From Verrucomicrobiaceae bacterium (GTDB lineage: Bacteria; Verrucomicrobiota; Verrucomicrobiia; Verrucomicrobiales; Verrucomicrobiaceae): a stretch of 64,000 bases of DNA. A model generated the notes under the pieces. It did not search any database. It was not told the origin of the DNA and saw only the letters and a program-made list of their open reading frames with translations. The stretch spans positions 62,001 through 126,000 of the forward strand of contig CANNQP010000004.1 of NCBI GenBank assembly GCA_947507875.1. The letters run 5' to 3'. A program made the translations under genes and the position numbers. Positions 30,214 through 38,836 of this stretch are shown one piece after another. Position 1 is the stretch's first letter. Each line of letters opens with the position of its first letter.

Positions 30214-33200
30214 TCAGTCCGCAGGAGGACAGCGAAGGCAAACCAGTCCCCAAAGCCCCACGGGCAGCACCAGGTCGCCCTCCCGAGCCAGCGCACGCCA
30301 GTCCAGCACCTGAGACAGGCCATGGCCATCGTAAAGCATCACCCCCGGCGCACTCCAGCGCATCGTCTGCCAAGCCGACAGGCGCTCAATGCCCTGCTTC
30401 ATCATCTCCGTCACGGGGGCCTGCCATGGCTCCTGCCAGAGCAGCGTGCCAGTCAGTGCATCCACGGCCTGCACCTGCTCCAAATCCGCCACCACGACCA
30501 CACTGCCATCCAGCGCAGCAGCAGGCATGCGGTGCTTCCCGGGGGTTGCTTTGCGCCCACTGGCGATCTCCAGCAGAGGCACCGCCCCCCCCATCGGGCT
30601 GACCTTCACCACCGCGTTCGATGAAGCCAGCACCAGCTGCCGCCCCACGGCACCGAGTGGCCAGGCCTGCACGCCGTAGCCCGCTGCCGACCGTGGCAGG
30701 CGGCTGGGCTGAGGAAACCCGAGAACGGAACAACGCACCAGCGGCAGCCCGGCGCTCAATTGCCACACCGTATCTCCCTGAAGCCAACGGCTGCCCGTGG
30801 CCCCCCAGTTCAGCCAAGCGTCCCCACCCGCCTGGGAGGCAAACACCCCAGGGTAAGCCAAAATCGGCAAGGAGAGCGGACTCGCCATCGTGAAGCCTGA
30901 AGAAAACAGCGAACTCGCCTCGTGCAGCGTCGCCTGTTGCGGCCCTAGCCTGAACGCAGCCTCCCGCTGCGCTTCGGGCGTGGCTGACAAGGCCAGCGGA
31001 AAATGCAGCGCGCGCTGACCCGTGCCAGCTTTCCAAATCACCGCCCCATCCTGCCTATTCAGCAGGGCGCTCCCGCTGCCCGAGACCAGGACACGCCCCC
31101 CCTCGACCTGAAGCCCCAGCGCTTGCCACTGAGGGTCATTCGCCTTCCCCGGCGGCGTTTGGGCCAGATCCGCCAGCACGGTGGACCAGATCAGCTTGCC
31201 CGTACGCATCGCGTAGGCATCCACCCGCTTCTGTCCTGGCTGCCAGCACAGCGCCAGATCCTGCCCCACCGCCAGACGGATCGGCCCGCGCGGGCGCTTG
31301 ACCCGCCAGAGCAAGCGCGCGTCCTCCCACGCCAGGGCCGTCAGCGCCTCGTCATTCGCCACCACGATTGCCTCCGGGCTCAGGCACCACTCCAGTGGCT
31401 CCAGCACCAGGTCGGCGGATGCATTCCTGCGCACGAGGGCGGGCGCTGCCGTCTGCGCCAACCGCGTCTGCCAGCGCAGGCGACCGCTGCGCCGATCCAG
31501 CACCGCCAGGGCACCGTATTGATCTTGGGTCACGACCTGCTGGCCATTCGGTGACAGCGCCCAGCGCACCAAAAAGCCGCCCGAGTTCGGCTGAAAGGCC
31601 CAGGCCAGCTGGCCAGGGCGGCGATAGTCCCCCGCCAGGCTTGGTTTCGCGGCGGGCGAGGCCGCTTCGGGCTTCGTCAGCCATCGCAGCGCCTCCGTTT
31701 TTGACAAAGAAACCCCGTCCGGCAGCTCGATCCAGTCTCCCCCCTGCTGAAGCGCCGCCCGAGCTTCCGCCAAACGCACCTCATCCATCTGCCGCCGCGC
31801 CAAAAGACCCCGCGCCCAGGCCAACCAGAGACGACGCTCCGGCGACCGCTCCGCCAGCTCCACTTCCAGCAGACAGGCCTCCGCCTCCGCCCAGTCCGCG
31901 GGTGGATCAGCGAGCCAAGGCACCAGCGTCCGCCAGGCACTGGCGACGAGATGCTGCCGCAACAGTTCCTCTGCCTCCAGGCCCAATTGCCACTCCCTGG
32001 CATGCATCCGCATCTCACGCAGGCTTTGCCGCAGCTCCGCTTCCTGCCCCGCATTCGCCAGCAGCGTCGTCCATTGCAGCCAGTGCGCCTTTTCCTTCGG
32101 CTGCAGCAGCACCAGCCGCCGCGCCAGCCTCTGAACGTCACGTCCTTCCCCCAGCTTCGACAGCACCTGAATCCCCTGCTGGATCAGCCCCGCATCCTGG
32201 CAGCGCTCGATCTCCAACTGCGTCAGCGTCTGCCGCACCAGATCCAGCCGCCCCGCCGCGTCATACATCAGCAGCAGTCGCAGCCGCAGATCCTCCTCTC
32301 CCAGCGCTCCATCCGCTGCCTGACTCTGCGCGATGGCCGCTCGCAGCTCCTGCTCCAGCTCACGGGACCGGGCTGATTGACCCTCCAGCAGCGTGATCAA
32401 AAGCCGCCGCAGCGACCGCTTCACGCCCTCGGGCAGGTTGGGCTGGGACAGCGCCTCACGCAGCCAGCGCTCGGCCTCCACCTTCAGCCGCGCTTCCGTC
32501 ACCTGCGCCGCCAGAACCGCCAGTTGGCTCAGCTTCAGCGGTTCCCAGCTCGCCCCCTCGGCCGGCCACAGCCGCTGACGCTCACTCGCCAAAAAATCGC
32601 GCGTCTGATCCAGCTCCACCGCACGCGCCCAGGCCGATCTCAGCCAAGCCGCGTATCGTGCCTCCGTGTCACACAGCTCACGGCAGAGCATCAGCTGCTC
32701 GCTCGCGGCCTCTTGCCGCCCCGACATCGCTTCCACCTGGGCCAGCCTCAGCCTCAGATCAAAGGCACCCACCGGCTGCTGCAAGCCCGACTCCAGCACA
32801 CGACGCGCCAGCACCAGGAGCCGATGCTGCAGGAGAAAAGGCACCGCCTCCAGACGCATCTCATGCGTCATCGACCCCCGATCCAGGCCCTCCAACACCC
32901 GCTCTGCCTCCGCGGCCTGCCCCTGCGCCCACAGCAGTTCCGCCCATTCTTTGCACAGATCCCAGCGCCCCGGCAATGCCTCTGCCCCCGCCTTCAGAAC
33001 CGCCAGCGCCTCGATGGGCAGCGTTTGCTGCCGCAGCCAGCGCGCCGTTTGCAGCCACAGCCTCACCTTCGTCTCCAGGTCCTTGCCTTCCAGCAGTTGC
33101 TTCAGCGCCTCCAGCCCCTGCGCCACACGCCCTAGACGCAGCAACACCCGCACCTGCTGCTCGCGCAAATCCTCTCGCTGCGGCTGGGCCCGCGACCGCT

Positions 33201-34281
33201 CGCTCAGGAACTCCAGCAGCGCCTCCCCTTGCTGAGGCACCTCCAGCGCCTGCATCAGCCGCAACTCCAGCGCACGCGACGCCGGCAGCAGGGCCAGACT
33301 TTCCCGCCAAACCCGCCGTGCCTCCGCCGACTGCCCCGCCAGCGCCAGGAACTCTCCATAGAGCAGCGCCCGCCGTTCATCCGCAGGCACCGCCGCCCAG
33401 GCCTGCGCCGCTGCCTTCAGTCGATCCTGCCGCTGCGCCTGCCCCTGCCAACTCAGCAGCACCGCCTCCCGCCAGCGCGGATGCTCCACGCCCAGCAGCT
33501 CCAGCAGCGCCACCGCCTGCCCTGCCGCCTCCGCCTGCCGCGCATTCGCCTTCAGCACCCTAGCCCACAGAAAACGCGCCTCCACCGCCGCCTCCCCTGG
33601 CAGCGACGCCAAATCCACCCCCTGCCCCACCTCCAGCGCCGCCTGCGACAACCCCGCGTCCAGGCACCGCCGCACCCAACCCATGCGCGCCTCAGCCGCC
33701 CCCAGCCTCTCGCCCAGCGTGGCCAAACACTCCCGCACCCGCTCTTCCTCACCAGAGGCTGCCGCTTCTCGAATCAGCTCGGACAGCCACCGCTCCAGCC
33801 GCGACGACGGCGCCCGCTCCCGCACCACCGCCTTCACCAGCCACGCCAGCGCCCCCGGTCGATGCTCCTCGCTCAGCCACTGGTAATGCACCTGGGCCAG
33901 CAGCGCACTGTCCGGGAACCGCTGCTCCGCCTGCTCCAGATGCGCCCCCACCGCCGGCGATCTCGTCATCACCAGCAATCGCGCCAGCACCACCGCCGCG
34001 CCCTCATCCTGCGGGTACTGCGCCCCATGATCCGTGTAAAGCCGCATCAATTCCGCCAAACGCCCCGCCTCCTGGTAAAGCTCCACCAACGAGCGCAGCG
34101 GCGCCTCCGCCCCAGGGTCCACGTGCAACGCCGTGCGCCAGGCCAGCGACGACGTCTCAAACGCCCCCGTCTCCTGCGCCCGCAGCGTCGAGCTCAGCAT
34201 CAGCCCGCCCACCCCCAGCGCCCCCCACGCCCACCCCTTCAGGGCGAGCCATCGCAAGGCGAACAACCAAAGCACACGCAT
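30214..34281 (-). CDS. Giant TPR and PQQ-repeat protein
   Basis: 1355 residues with a signal/anchor segment at the N-terminus (LGVGGLMLSSTLRAQ). Residues about 45-870 are alanine/leucine/glutamate-rich helical repeats of the TPR kind (for example GRLAELMRLYTDHGAQYP, SALLAQVHYQWLSEEHRPG, GRQEAASEQLMLCREL). From about residue 920 a beta-propeller of PQQ-type repeats follows: GALAVLDRRSGRLRWQT, DAYAMRTGKLIWSTV, LLNRQDGAVIWKAGTG, AVDALTGTLLWQEP. The build suggests a periplasmic or surface scaffold, as with BamB-like propellers, but no function is known. Very high GC creates long antisense frames here; those are ignored. The start is 50 bases from the orphan CRISPR leader. Confidence 0.75.
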   Translation of the reverse strand: MRVLWLFALRWLALKGWAWGALGVGGLMLSSTLRAQETGAFETSSLAWRTALHVDPGAEAPLRSLVELYQEAGRLAELMRLYTDHGAQYPQDEGAAVVLARLLVMTRSPAVGAHLEQAEQRFPDSALLAQVHYQWLSEEHRPGALAWLVKAVVRERAPSSRLERWLSELIREAAASGEEERVRECLATLGERLGAAEARMGWVRRCLDAGLSQAALEVGQGVDLASLPGEAAVEARFLWARVLKANARQAEAAGQAVALLELLGVEHPRWREAVLLSWQGQAQRQDRLKAAAQAWAAVPADERRALLYGEFLALAGQSAEARRVWRESLALLPASRALELRLMQALEVPQQGEALLEFLSERSRAQPQREDLREQQVRVLLRLGRVAQGLEALKQLLEGKDLETKVRLWLQTARWLRQQTLPIEALAVLKAGAEALPGRWDLCKEWAELLWAQGQAAEAERVLEGLDRGSMTHEMRLEAVPFLLQHRLLVLARRVLESGLQQPVGAFDLRLRLAQVEAMSGRQEAASEQLMLCRELCDTEARYAAWLRSAWARAVELDQTRDFLASERQRLWPAEGASWEPLKLSQLAVLAAQVTEARLKVEAERWLREALSQPNLPEGVKRSLRRLLITLLEGQSARSRELEQELRAAIAQSQAADGALGEEDLRLRLLLMYDAAGRLDLVRQTLTQLEIERCQDAGLIQQGIQVLSKLGEGRDVQRLARRLVLLQPKEKAHWLQWTTLLANAGQEAELRQSLREMRMHAREWQLGLEAEELLRQHLVASAWRTLVPWLADPPADWAEAEACLLEVELAERSPERRLWLAWARGLLARRQMDEVRLAEARAALQQGGDWIELPDGVSLSKTEALRWLTKPEAASPAAKPSLAGDYRRPGQLAWAFQPNSGGFLVRWALSPNGQQVVTQDQYGALAVLDRRSGRLRWQTRLAQTAAPALVRRNASADLVLEPLEWCLSPEAIVVANDEALTALAWEDARLLWRVKRPRGPIRLAVGQDLALCWQPGQKRVDAYAMRTGKLIWSTVLADLAQTPPGKANDPQWQALGLQVEGGRVLVSGSGSALLNRQDGAVIWKAGTGQRALHFPLALSATPEAQREAAFRLGPQQATLHEASSLFSSGFTMASPLSLPILAYPGVFASQAGGDAWLNWGATGSRWLQGDTVWQLSAGLPLVRCSVLGFPQPSRLPRSAAGYGVQAWPLGAVGRQLVLASSNAVVKVSPMGGAVPLLEIASGRKATPGKHRMPAAALDGSVVVVADLEQVQAVDALTGTLLWQEPWQAPVTEMMKQGIERLSAWQTMRWSAPGVMLYDGHGLSQVLDWRALAREGDLVLPVGLWGLVCLRCPPAD

Positions 34282-34330
34282 GCCCCTGCATACCCAACCC
34301 CGCCCCGCAAGACAAGCCCCAACCTGCCCA

Positions 34331-34389
34331 AGCCCCCCTCTCAGATTCGAGATTCAAAAACCACAGCAAGCCCATCGCCAAGCCCGCCC
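34331..34389 (+). promoter_or_regulatory. Orphan copy of the CRISPR leader
   Basis: About 59 bases nearly identical to the leader before the main array (35533-35596): both read AGCCCCCC...TCTCAGAT, then CGAGATTCAAAAACC, then GCAAGCCCATC and CCAAGCCC, with only about five differences. It is followed at once by one CRISPR repeat. Confidence 0.8.
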
Positions 34390-34424
34390 CCGCCTCAAGC
34401 TTCCTGGAATCATGACGACTGAAG
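34390..34424 (+). repeat. Orphan CRISPR repeat
   Basis: 35 bases identical to the first 35 of the 36-bp array repeat (starts CCGCCTCAAGCTTCC, ends GACGACTGAAG); the last G is T here. No second repeat follows within 1.1 kb. Together with the leader copy on its left and the hairpins on its right it could produce a small crRNA-like RNA. Confidence 0.9.
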
Positions 34425-34435
34425 TCAGCGAACCT

Positions 34436-34503
34436 CCCGGCTTTGCCTTGATTCCAAAGCCGGGGCTTCCAGATTCGCTTAGACGAGTCTGGAAGCCTTT
34501 CTA
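34436..34503 (+). terminator. Double hairpin and U-tract after the orphan repeat
   Basis: Two adjoining strong hairpins. The first is a perfect 10-bp stem CCCGGCTTTG (34436-34445) with CAAAGCCGGG (34455-34464). The second is a 14-bp stem (34464-34477 with 34484-34497, one G-U pair, 6-base loop) followed by TTTCTAATT. The second has the form of a Rho-independent terminator on the + strand; the minus strand lacks a U-tract. It would end any transcript from the orphan leader about 110 bases after its repeat begins. Confidence 0.7.
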
Positions 34504-34688
34504 ATTCATTATGAGTTTTTTGCGAAAACGGCTGGCTCGCAAATTCTCGTCGATTTGTGCTGTTTCTGGATCTGTAAAACTCACGAGATCGTGATCTCGG
34601 ATGGTCTTTATGTTAAGGATGACTTCTTTTATATAAACCCATCTGTCAAATGCCGCACCAGATCATGTCCAAGGGAGGAGAAGCTTAA

Positions 34689-34919
34689 TCAACCTGCGGC
34701 CGCATAAATCGCCGGACGATAGCGAGGTTCAGGGACTGGCTTTTTATGTTTTTTGGCTGCCGATAGCCAAGCCGACTTGGCTACAAGAACTTCATGCAAG
34801 GCCTGCTGCGGAGTCTCTCCAAAAGCACTGCAAGACTTCAGGTCCGGCACATCGGCGATGTAGCCACCATCTTCAGCGCTGTAAAAGAGATTGATATGAT
34901 AGTCGCTCTTGGTTTTCAT
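34689..34919 (-). CDS. hicB: HicB-family antitoxin
   Basis: 76 residues with the HicB partial RNase-H-like fold: INLFYSAEDGGYIADVPDLKSCSAFGETPQQALHEV (positions 9-44), the consensus HicB core, then a helix and a short basic tail. HicB neutralises HicA and often represses its own promoter. The start overlaps the hicA stop by four bases, so the toxin gene is read first. It sits between two copies of the CRISPR leader, an unusual place for a toxin-antitoxin pair. Confidence 0.85.
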   Translation of the reverse strand: MKTKSDYHINLFYSAEDGGYIADVPDLKSCSAFGETPQQALHEVLVAKSAWLSAAKKHKKPVPEPRYRPAIYAAAG

Positions 34920-35164
34920 TCCCTCATGGTAAGCTTAAATTCTTCGATGTCTCGCAAGAACTGTTTTACCTGATAAGGCTTGGCCTTTCCTTTGTCATTT
35001 TGCAGGTTCAAGGGACGGATTGCCTGCGGATGAACAAAAATGTGGTGGCTGCCACTCACACGGTCCAGTGCGTAGCCAAAAGCTGACGCTAGCTGGCATA
35101 GATCCGCAAACCGCGTGTTCTGCGGCGCATTGAGGGTCTTTAGGAGCAGCTTGCGGAGCTTCAT
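34916..35164 (-). CDS. hicA: HicA-family mRNA interferase toxin
   Basis: About 82 residues from the ATG at 35164 (a TTG start at 35200 would add 12). The double-stranded-RNA-binding-like HicA fold is recognised by ASAFGYALDRVSGSHHIFVHP, where the GSHH histidine is the catalytic residue in the family, and by PYQVKQFLRDIEEF at the end. HicA cleaves mRNA on ribosomes and causes growth arrest. It is coupled to hicB by a four-base overlap. The DNA here is lower in GC than the neighbouring giant gene, which fits acquisition. Confidence 0.83.
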   Translation of the reverse strand: MKLRKLLLKTLNAPQNTRFADLCQLASAFGYALDRVSGSHHIFVHPQAIRPLNLQNDKGKAKPYQVKQFLRDIEEFKLTMRE

Positions 35165-35181
35165 TTTGATTTTTGGGCTAT

Positions 35182-35535
35182 TCAGGATGCCACGCCGCAA
35201 TATTTGGGGTCAACGATCTTTAAGGCACTCTTGAGCAACGTTCGAAGTCGAACGTCTCTTCTGCACCATAAAACCTTAGACGCTTGTGGTGGCACGCTGT
35301 CTGCCAGAGTTAGGTCCAAAAGAATTCCTTTTGCAGCGTCATGCTTGCAACTTCTAACCCTCCATACGCCACCAAAATCCCCTTCTACCACTTGGATCAA
35401 CATTCCATTGCGCAGGACACGGGGCAGTTTTCCTCCATTGTTTTTCCGCAACTGCTCCAGCTGCTTCTTTACCTGGTGAAACGCAATCATAGTCGGCTCC
35501 GGCTCCAAGGCCACGCCATAGTTCTCCCCAATCAC
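35182..35535 (-). pseudogene. Possible C-terminal remnant of a Cas9-like gene
   Basis: An open frame of 117 codons, closed upstream by TGA inside the CRISPR leader, starting with GTG; an ATG is found at codon 16. The stretch TMIAFHQVKKQLEQLRKNNGGKLPRVLRNGMLIQV (positions 15-49), then GVWRVRSCKHDAAKG and a closing ALKIVDPKYCGVAS, reads like the C-terminal PAM-interacting tail of some type II-C Cas9 proteins as I remember them. That link is memory-based inference, not shown by a search. If right, the rest of the gene is gone, and the main-array leader abuts the truncation point. The alternative is an unknown small protein read with hicA, since it overlaps the longer hicA start. Confidence 0.4.
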
Positions 35536-35596
35536 CAGCCCCCCCTCTCAGATCCGAGATTCAAAAACCGCAGCAAGCCCATCACCAAGCCCACCC
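35533..35596 (+). promoter_or_regulatory. CRISPR leader of the main array
   Basis: Conserved block directly 5' of the first repeat, duplicated at 34331-34389. Because both copies keep the same distance to a repeat, this block is likely the leader recognised during spacer integration. It is GC-rich and shows no clear -10 box, so the array promoter may lie further left. Its position places the leader end of the array on the left, away from cas2. Confidence 0.7.
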
Positions 35597-38461
35597 CCGC
35601 CTCAAGCTTCCTGGAATCATGACGACTGAAGGCCTAGCAACCAAGTAAACCATGCCACTCATCAAAGCCGCCTCAAGCTTCCTGGAATCATGACGACTGA
35701 AGGAACCGGGGGGCGAGCCAGGCGATGAAATCCCGCACCGCCTCAAGCTTCCTGGAATCATGACGACTGAAGGAAGCCAATTGCATGTTTCAGCTTGAAG
35801 TCACTAAACCGCCTCAAGCTTCCTGGAATCATGACGACTGAAGGCTTTGGATTTGTGGATAGAGGAAAGGGTGAGGATAGCCGCCTCAAGCTTCCTGGAA
35901 TCATGACGACTGAAGGATAGACACGGTAGAGCTTGCTGCCAGCCTTCTTCAACCGCCTCAAGCTTCCTGGAATCATGACGACTGAAGGCCGTCAAGGCTG
36001 GCGTCAAAGTTGACATCTGGATTCCGCCTCAAGCTTCCTGGAATCATGACGACTGAAGGTCCACATGCCCATCATACTCCCGCTGAAGTCAACCCGCCTC
36101 AAGCTTCCTGGAATCATGACGACTGAAGGTCTGGACGCGTCAGAGCATACAAAATGCAGTAATCCGCCTCAAGCTTCCTGGAATCATGACGACTGAAGGA
36201 CTGGCCAGCGTGCGCCGCCTTGCCCTGCATCCCGCCGCCTCAAGCTTCCTGGAATCATGACGACTGAAGGAATCGTGGCGTGTTGCTTTGCGGCATACAC
36301 TCCATCCGCCTCAAGCTTCCTGGAATCATGACGACTGAAGGAAGTCGCGACGCCAGAAGTATCAGGTTCAAACATTCCGCCTCAAGCTTCCTGGAATCAT
36401 GACGACTGAAGGCTGCTTGATGTCGTCGTAGGTGCCGACCCAGGCGACCGCCTCAAGCTTCCTGGAATCATGACGACTGAAGGAAGGCCTCTGCCTTCTG
36501 GTTTAACCACGTTCGTCCGCCTCAAGCTTCCTGGAATCATGACGACTGAAGGATCAAAGTGACCCCTGACCTTCACCGCCTCCTGCGCCGCCTCAAGCTT
36601 CCTGGAATCATGACGACTGAAGGAGATTTGATGATCCTGGTGCCGTTACTGCCCACCTGCCGCCTCAAGCTTCCTGGAATCATGACGACTGAAGGGCAGC
36701 CTTTCCTGGCCTAACCCGTATTGGTTAAGCCGCCTCAAGCTTCCTGGAATCATGACGACTGAAGGCCGAAATCCTGGCTGACATCGAGCAATGCGAGGCC
36801 CCGCCTCAAGCTTCCTGGAATCATGACGACTGAAGGAAGAGCTTATCAGAGCCGACCTCATCCCCTACGGTCCGCCTCAAGCTTCCTGGAATCATGACGA
36901 CTGAAGGGTGGTGCGTGCATACAACCAACATGAGCAGCGTCCACCGCCTCAAGCTTCCTGGAATCATGACGACTGAAGGATCAAACAAACCAAACGCAAT
37001 GAGCAAAGAATACCCGCCTCAAGCTTCCTGGAATCATGACGACTGAAGGGCTGATGCTCTCCGACAGCTCAAAACCTGCGTTGCCCCGCCTCAAGCTTCC
37101 TGGAATCATGACGACTGAAGGATGACGACGGCACCAACCGTAGAATCATCATCATGCCGCCTCAAGCTTCCTGGAATCATGACGACTGAAGGAACAAGTT
37201 GCGTCAGCAATCGGCCACGGTTGGCTCCCGCCTCAAGCTTCCTGGAATCATGACGACTGAAGGCTTCCCTCGTTATCACAAATCCGATCCGGCGCATCCG
37301 CCTCAAGCTTCCTGGAATCATGACGACTGAAGGCCAGGAGTGATTTGTAAGTTAGTGGTTTTCATGTCCGCCTCAAGCTTCCTGGAATCATGACGACTGA
37401 AGGACGCCACCTGCGTCGAGAGGCACAATAAACTGTGACCGCCTCAAGCTTCCTGGAATCATGACGACTGAAGGGTCGTCCGATTGACCTGCCCAGCGAC
37501 AGAAACGCCGCCTCAAGCTTCCTGGAATCATGACGACTGAAGGGTTGATGTTCCAGCAAACGGTAAACTCGAAGTCCCGCCTCAAGCTTCCTGGAATCAT
37601 GACGACTGAAGGCCACCCAATCCAGCGGATGCAGTCGAACGCCTTCCCGCCTCAAGCTTCCTGGAATCATGACGACTGAAGGTGTGAGTAAATGCGGCCC
37701 CAGGTAGACAACCAGCCCGCCTCAAGCTTCCTGGAATCATGACGACTGAAGGGCCTTTCGGCGAGGAGGGTTTCAAGGTGGAGTTTCCGCCTCAAGCTTC
37801 CTGGAATCATGACGACTGAAGGTCCCGATTAACGCGACCGCCATAGACAGTCCTAACCCGCCTCAAGCTTCCTGGAATCATGACGACTGAAGGAAGCGGA
37901 GTCGTGGCAGTAGGTGCCAAACTCCTCCCGCCTCAAGCTTCCTGGAATCATGACGACTGAAGGTTAAATTGGTTGCAACATTGACCTGCGCTCCCGCTTC
38001 CCGCCTCAAGCTTCCTGGAATCATGACGACTGAAGGACCAGTAAAACCAGAGGTCTCCATCCGTTTCGATCCGCCTCAAGCTTCCTGGAATCATGACGAC
38101 TGAAGGGTTTCTGGCACTTGCTGGGGCGACTTCCCCAATACCCGCCTCAAGCTTCCTGGAATCATGACGACTGAAGGTAGTCTTCAATGGTTGATCGTGG
38201 TTAGTCGGCGGACCGCCTCAAGCTTCCTGGAATCATGACGACTGAAGGTCCTTTGGCCCGTGATTTAATTGGCATGATCGAAACCGCCTCAAGCTTCCTG
38301 GAATCATGACGACTGAAGGGGGTGTAGCGTCTTCGGTTGTCTTGTAGTCAATGACCCGCCTCAAGCTTCCTGGAATCATGACGACTGAAGGATATTCGCC
38401 GAACATCGGAGGCGGATTTGCCGACCCGCCTCAAGCTTCCTGGAATCATGACGACTGAAGG
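35597..38461 (+). CRISPR. CRISPR array, 41 repeats and 40 spacers (type V-B)
   Basis: 41 copies of a 36-bp repeat beginning CCGCCTCAAGCTTCC and ending GACGACTGAAGG, with 40 spacers of 33-37 bases. By eye every repeat copy is identical from first to last. Orientation on the + strand is inferred from five signs. The repeat ends in ACTGAAGG, similar to the frequent 3' motif ATTGAAA(N). The conserved leader is on the left. A degenerate repeat lies beyond the right end. The tracrRNA anti-repeat matches the 3' half of the repeat read this way. In type V-B the spacer follows the repeat. No duplicated spacer was noticed. Confidence 0.97.
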
Positions 38462-38540
38462 TGCGGCGCTGTGGAACAGTCTTGGATACGGCACTTGAGC
38501 TGCTTTTTGCGAGCGCTCTCTGTGGAACATTCCCAACGAC

Positions 38541-38655
38541 CCTTCTGTTTCAGTTTAAATAGTGTCTGACGCCCTTTGCGAGCGCGGCCACAGGCAAAGC
38601 CCAGCACTTCCGCGCTCGCGAAGAGCGCCGCCGCTTCAGTCGTCATGATTTCAGA
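38541..38655 (+). ncRNA. Candidate tracrRNA of the type V-B system
   Basis: CTTCAGTCGTCATGATT at 38634-38650 is perfectly complementary to 17 bases of the repeat's 3' half (all but its last G). Upstream is a perfect 10-bp stem, GCGAGCGCGG (38578-38587) with CCGCGCTCGC (38610-38619), enclosing GGCAAAGCCC. The order stem, inner loop, then anti-repeat at the 3' side is the order known for Cas12b tracrRNAs such as that of Alicyclobacillus, whose stem also encloses GGCAAAG. Boundaries are guesses; promoter and terminator are not clear. It lies between the array end and cas2, on the array strand. Confidence 0.8.
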
Positions 38656-38729
38656 GATCAGATATCCACTCAGGATTTCCTAGAGCTTGCCTTCCCAATG
38701 GCGGAGGAAAGGTGATCGTTGGGACATGC

Positions 38730-38752
38730 CCGCCTCAATCTTACAGGAAGAC
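38730..38752 (+). repeat. Degenerate CRISPR repeat beyond the array
   Basis: CCGCCTCAATCTTACAGGAA matches the first 20 bases of the repeat at all but about three positions, then diverges. It lies 270 bases past the last intact repeat, in the same orientation, as expected for a decayed trailer-end repeat. Confidence 0.6.
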
Positions 38753-38836
38753 CTGAGAGCGCAAGTACGAAAATGGAGAGCTTTACGCTCTGAGCTCCAG
38801 CATATGAAATCTTTGTAGCGATCGTTAAGGCCGCCA

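Noticed and set aside
31368..34422. Long plus-strand frames opposite the TPR/PQQ gene
   Set aside because: Proline/alanine-rich or arginine/leucine-rich composition typical of antisense frames in GC-rich DNA; the minus-strand gene has coherent domains.
35758..38187. Many short minus-strand frames repeating SVVMIPGSLRR or FSRHDSRKLEA
   Set aside because: They are translations of the CRISPR repeats and spacers, not genes.
38446..38646. 66-codon minus-strand frame across the tracrRNA region
   Set aside because: It runs through the array end, the stem and the anti-repeat and has no family resemblance.
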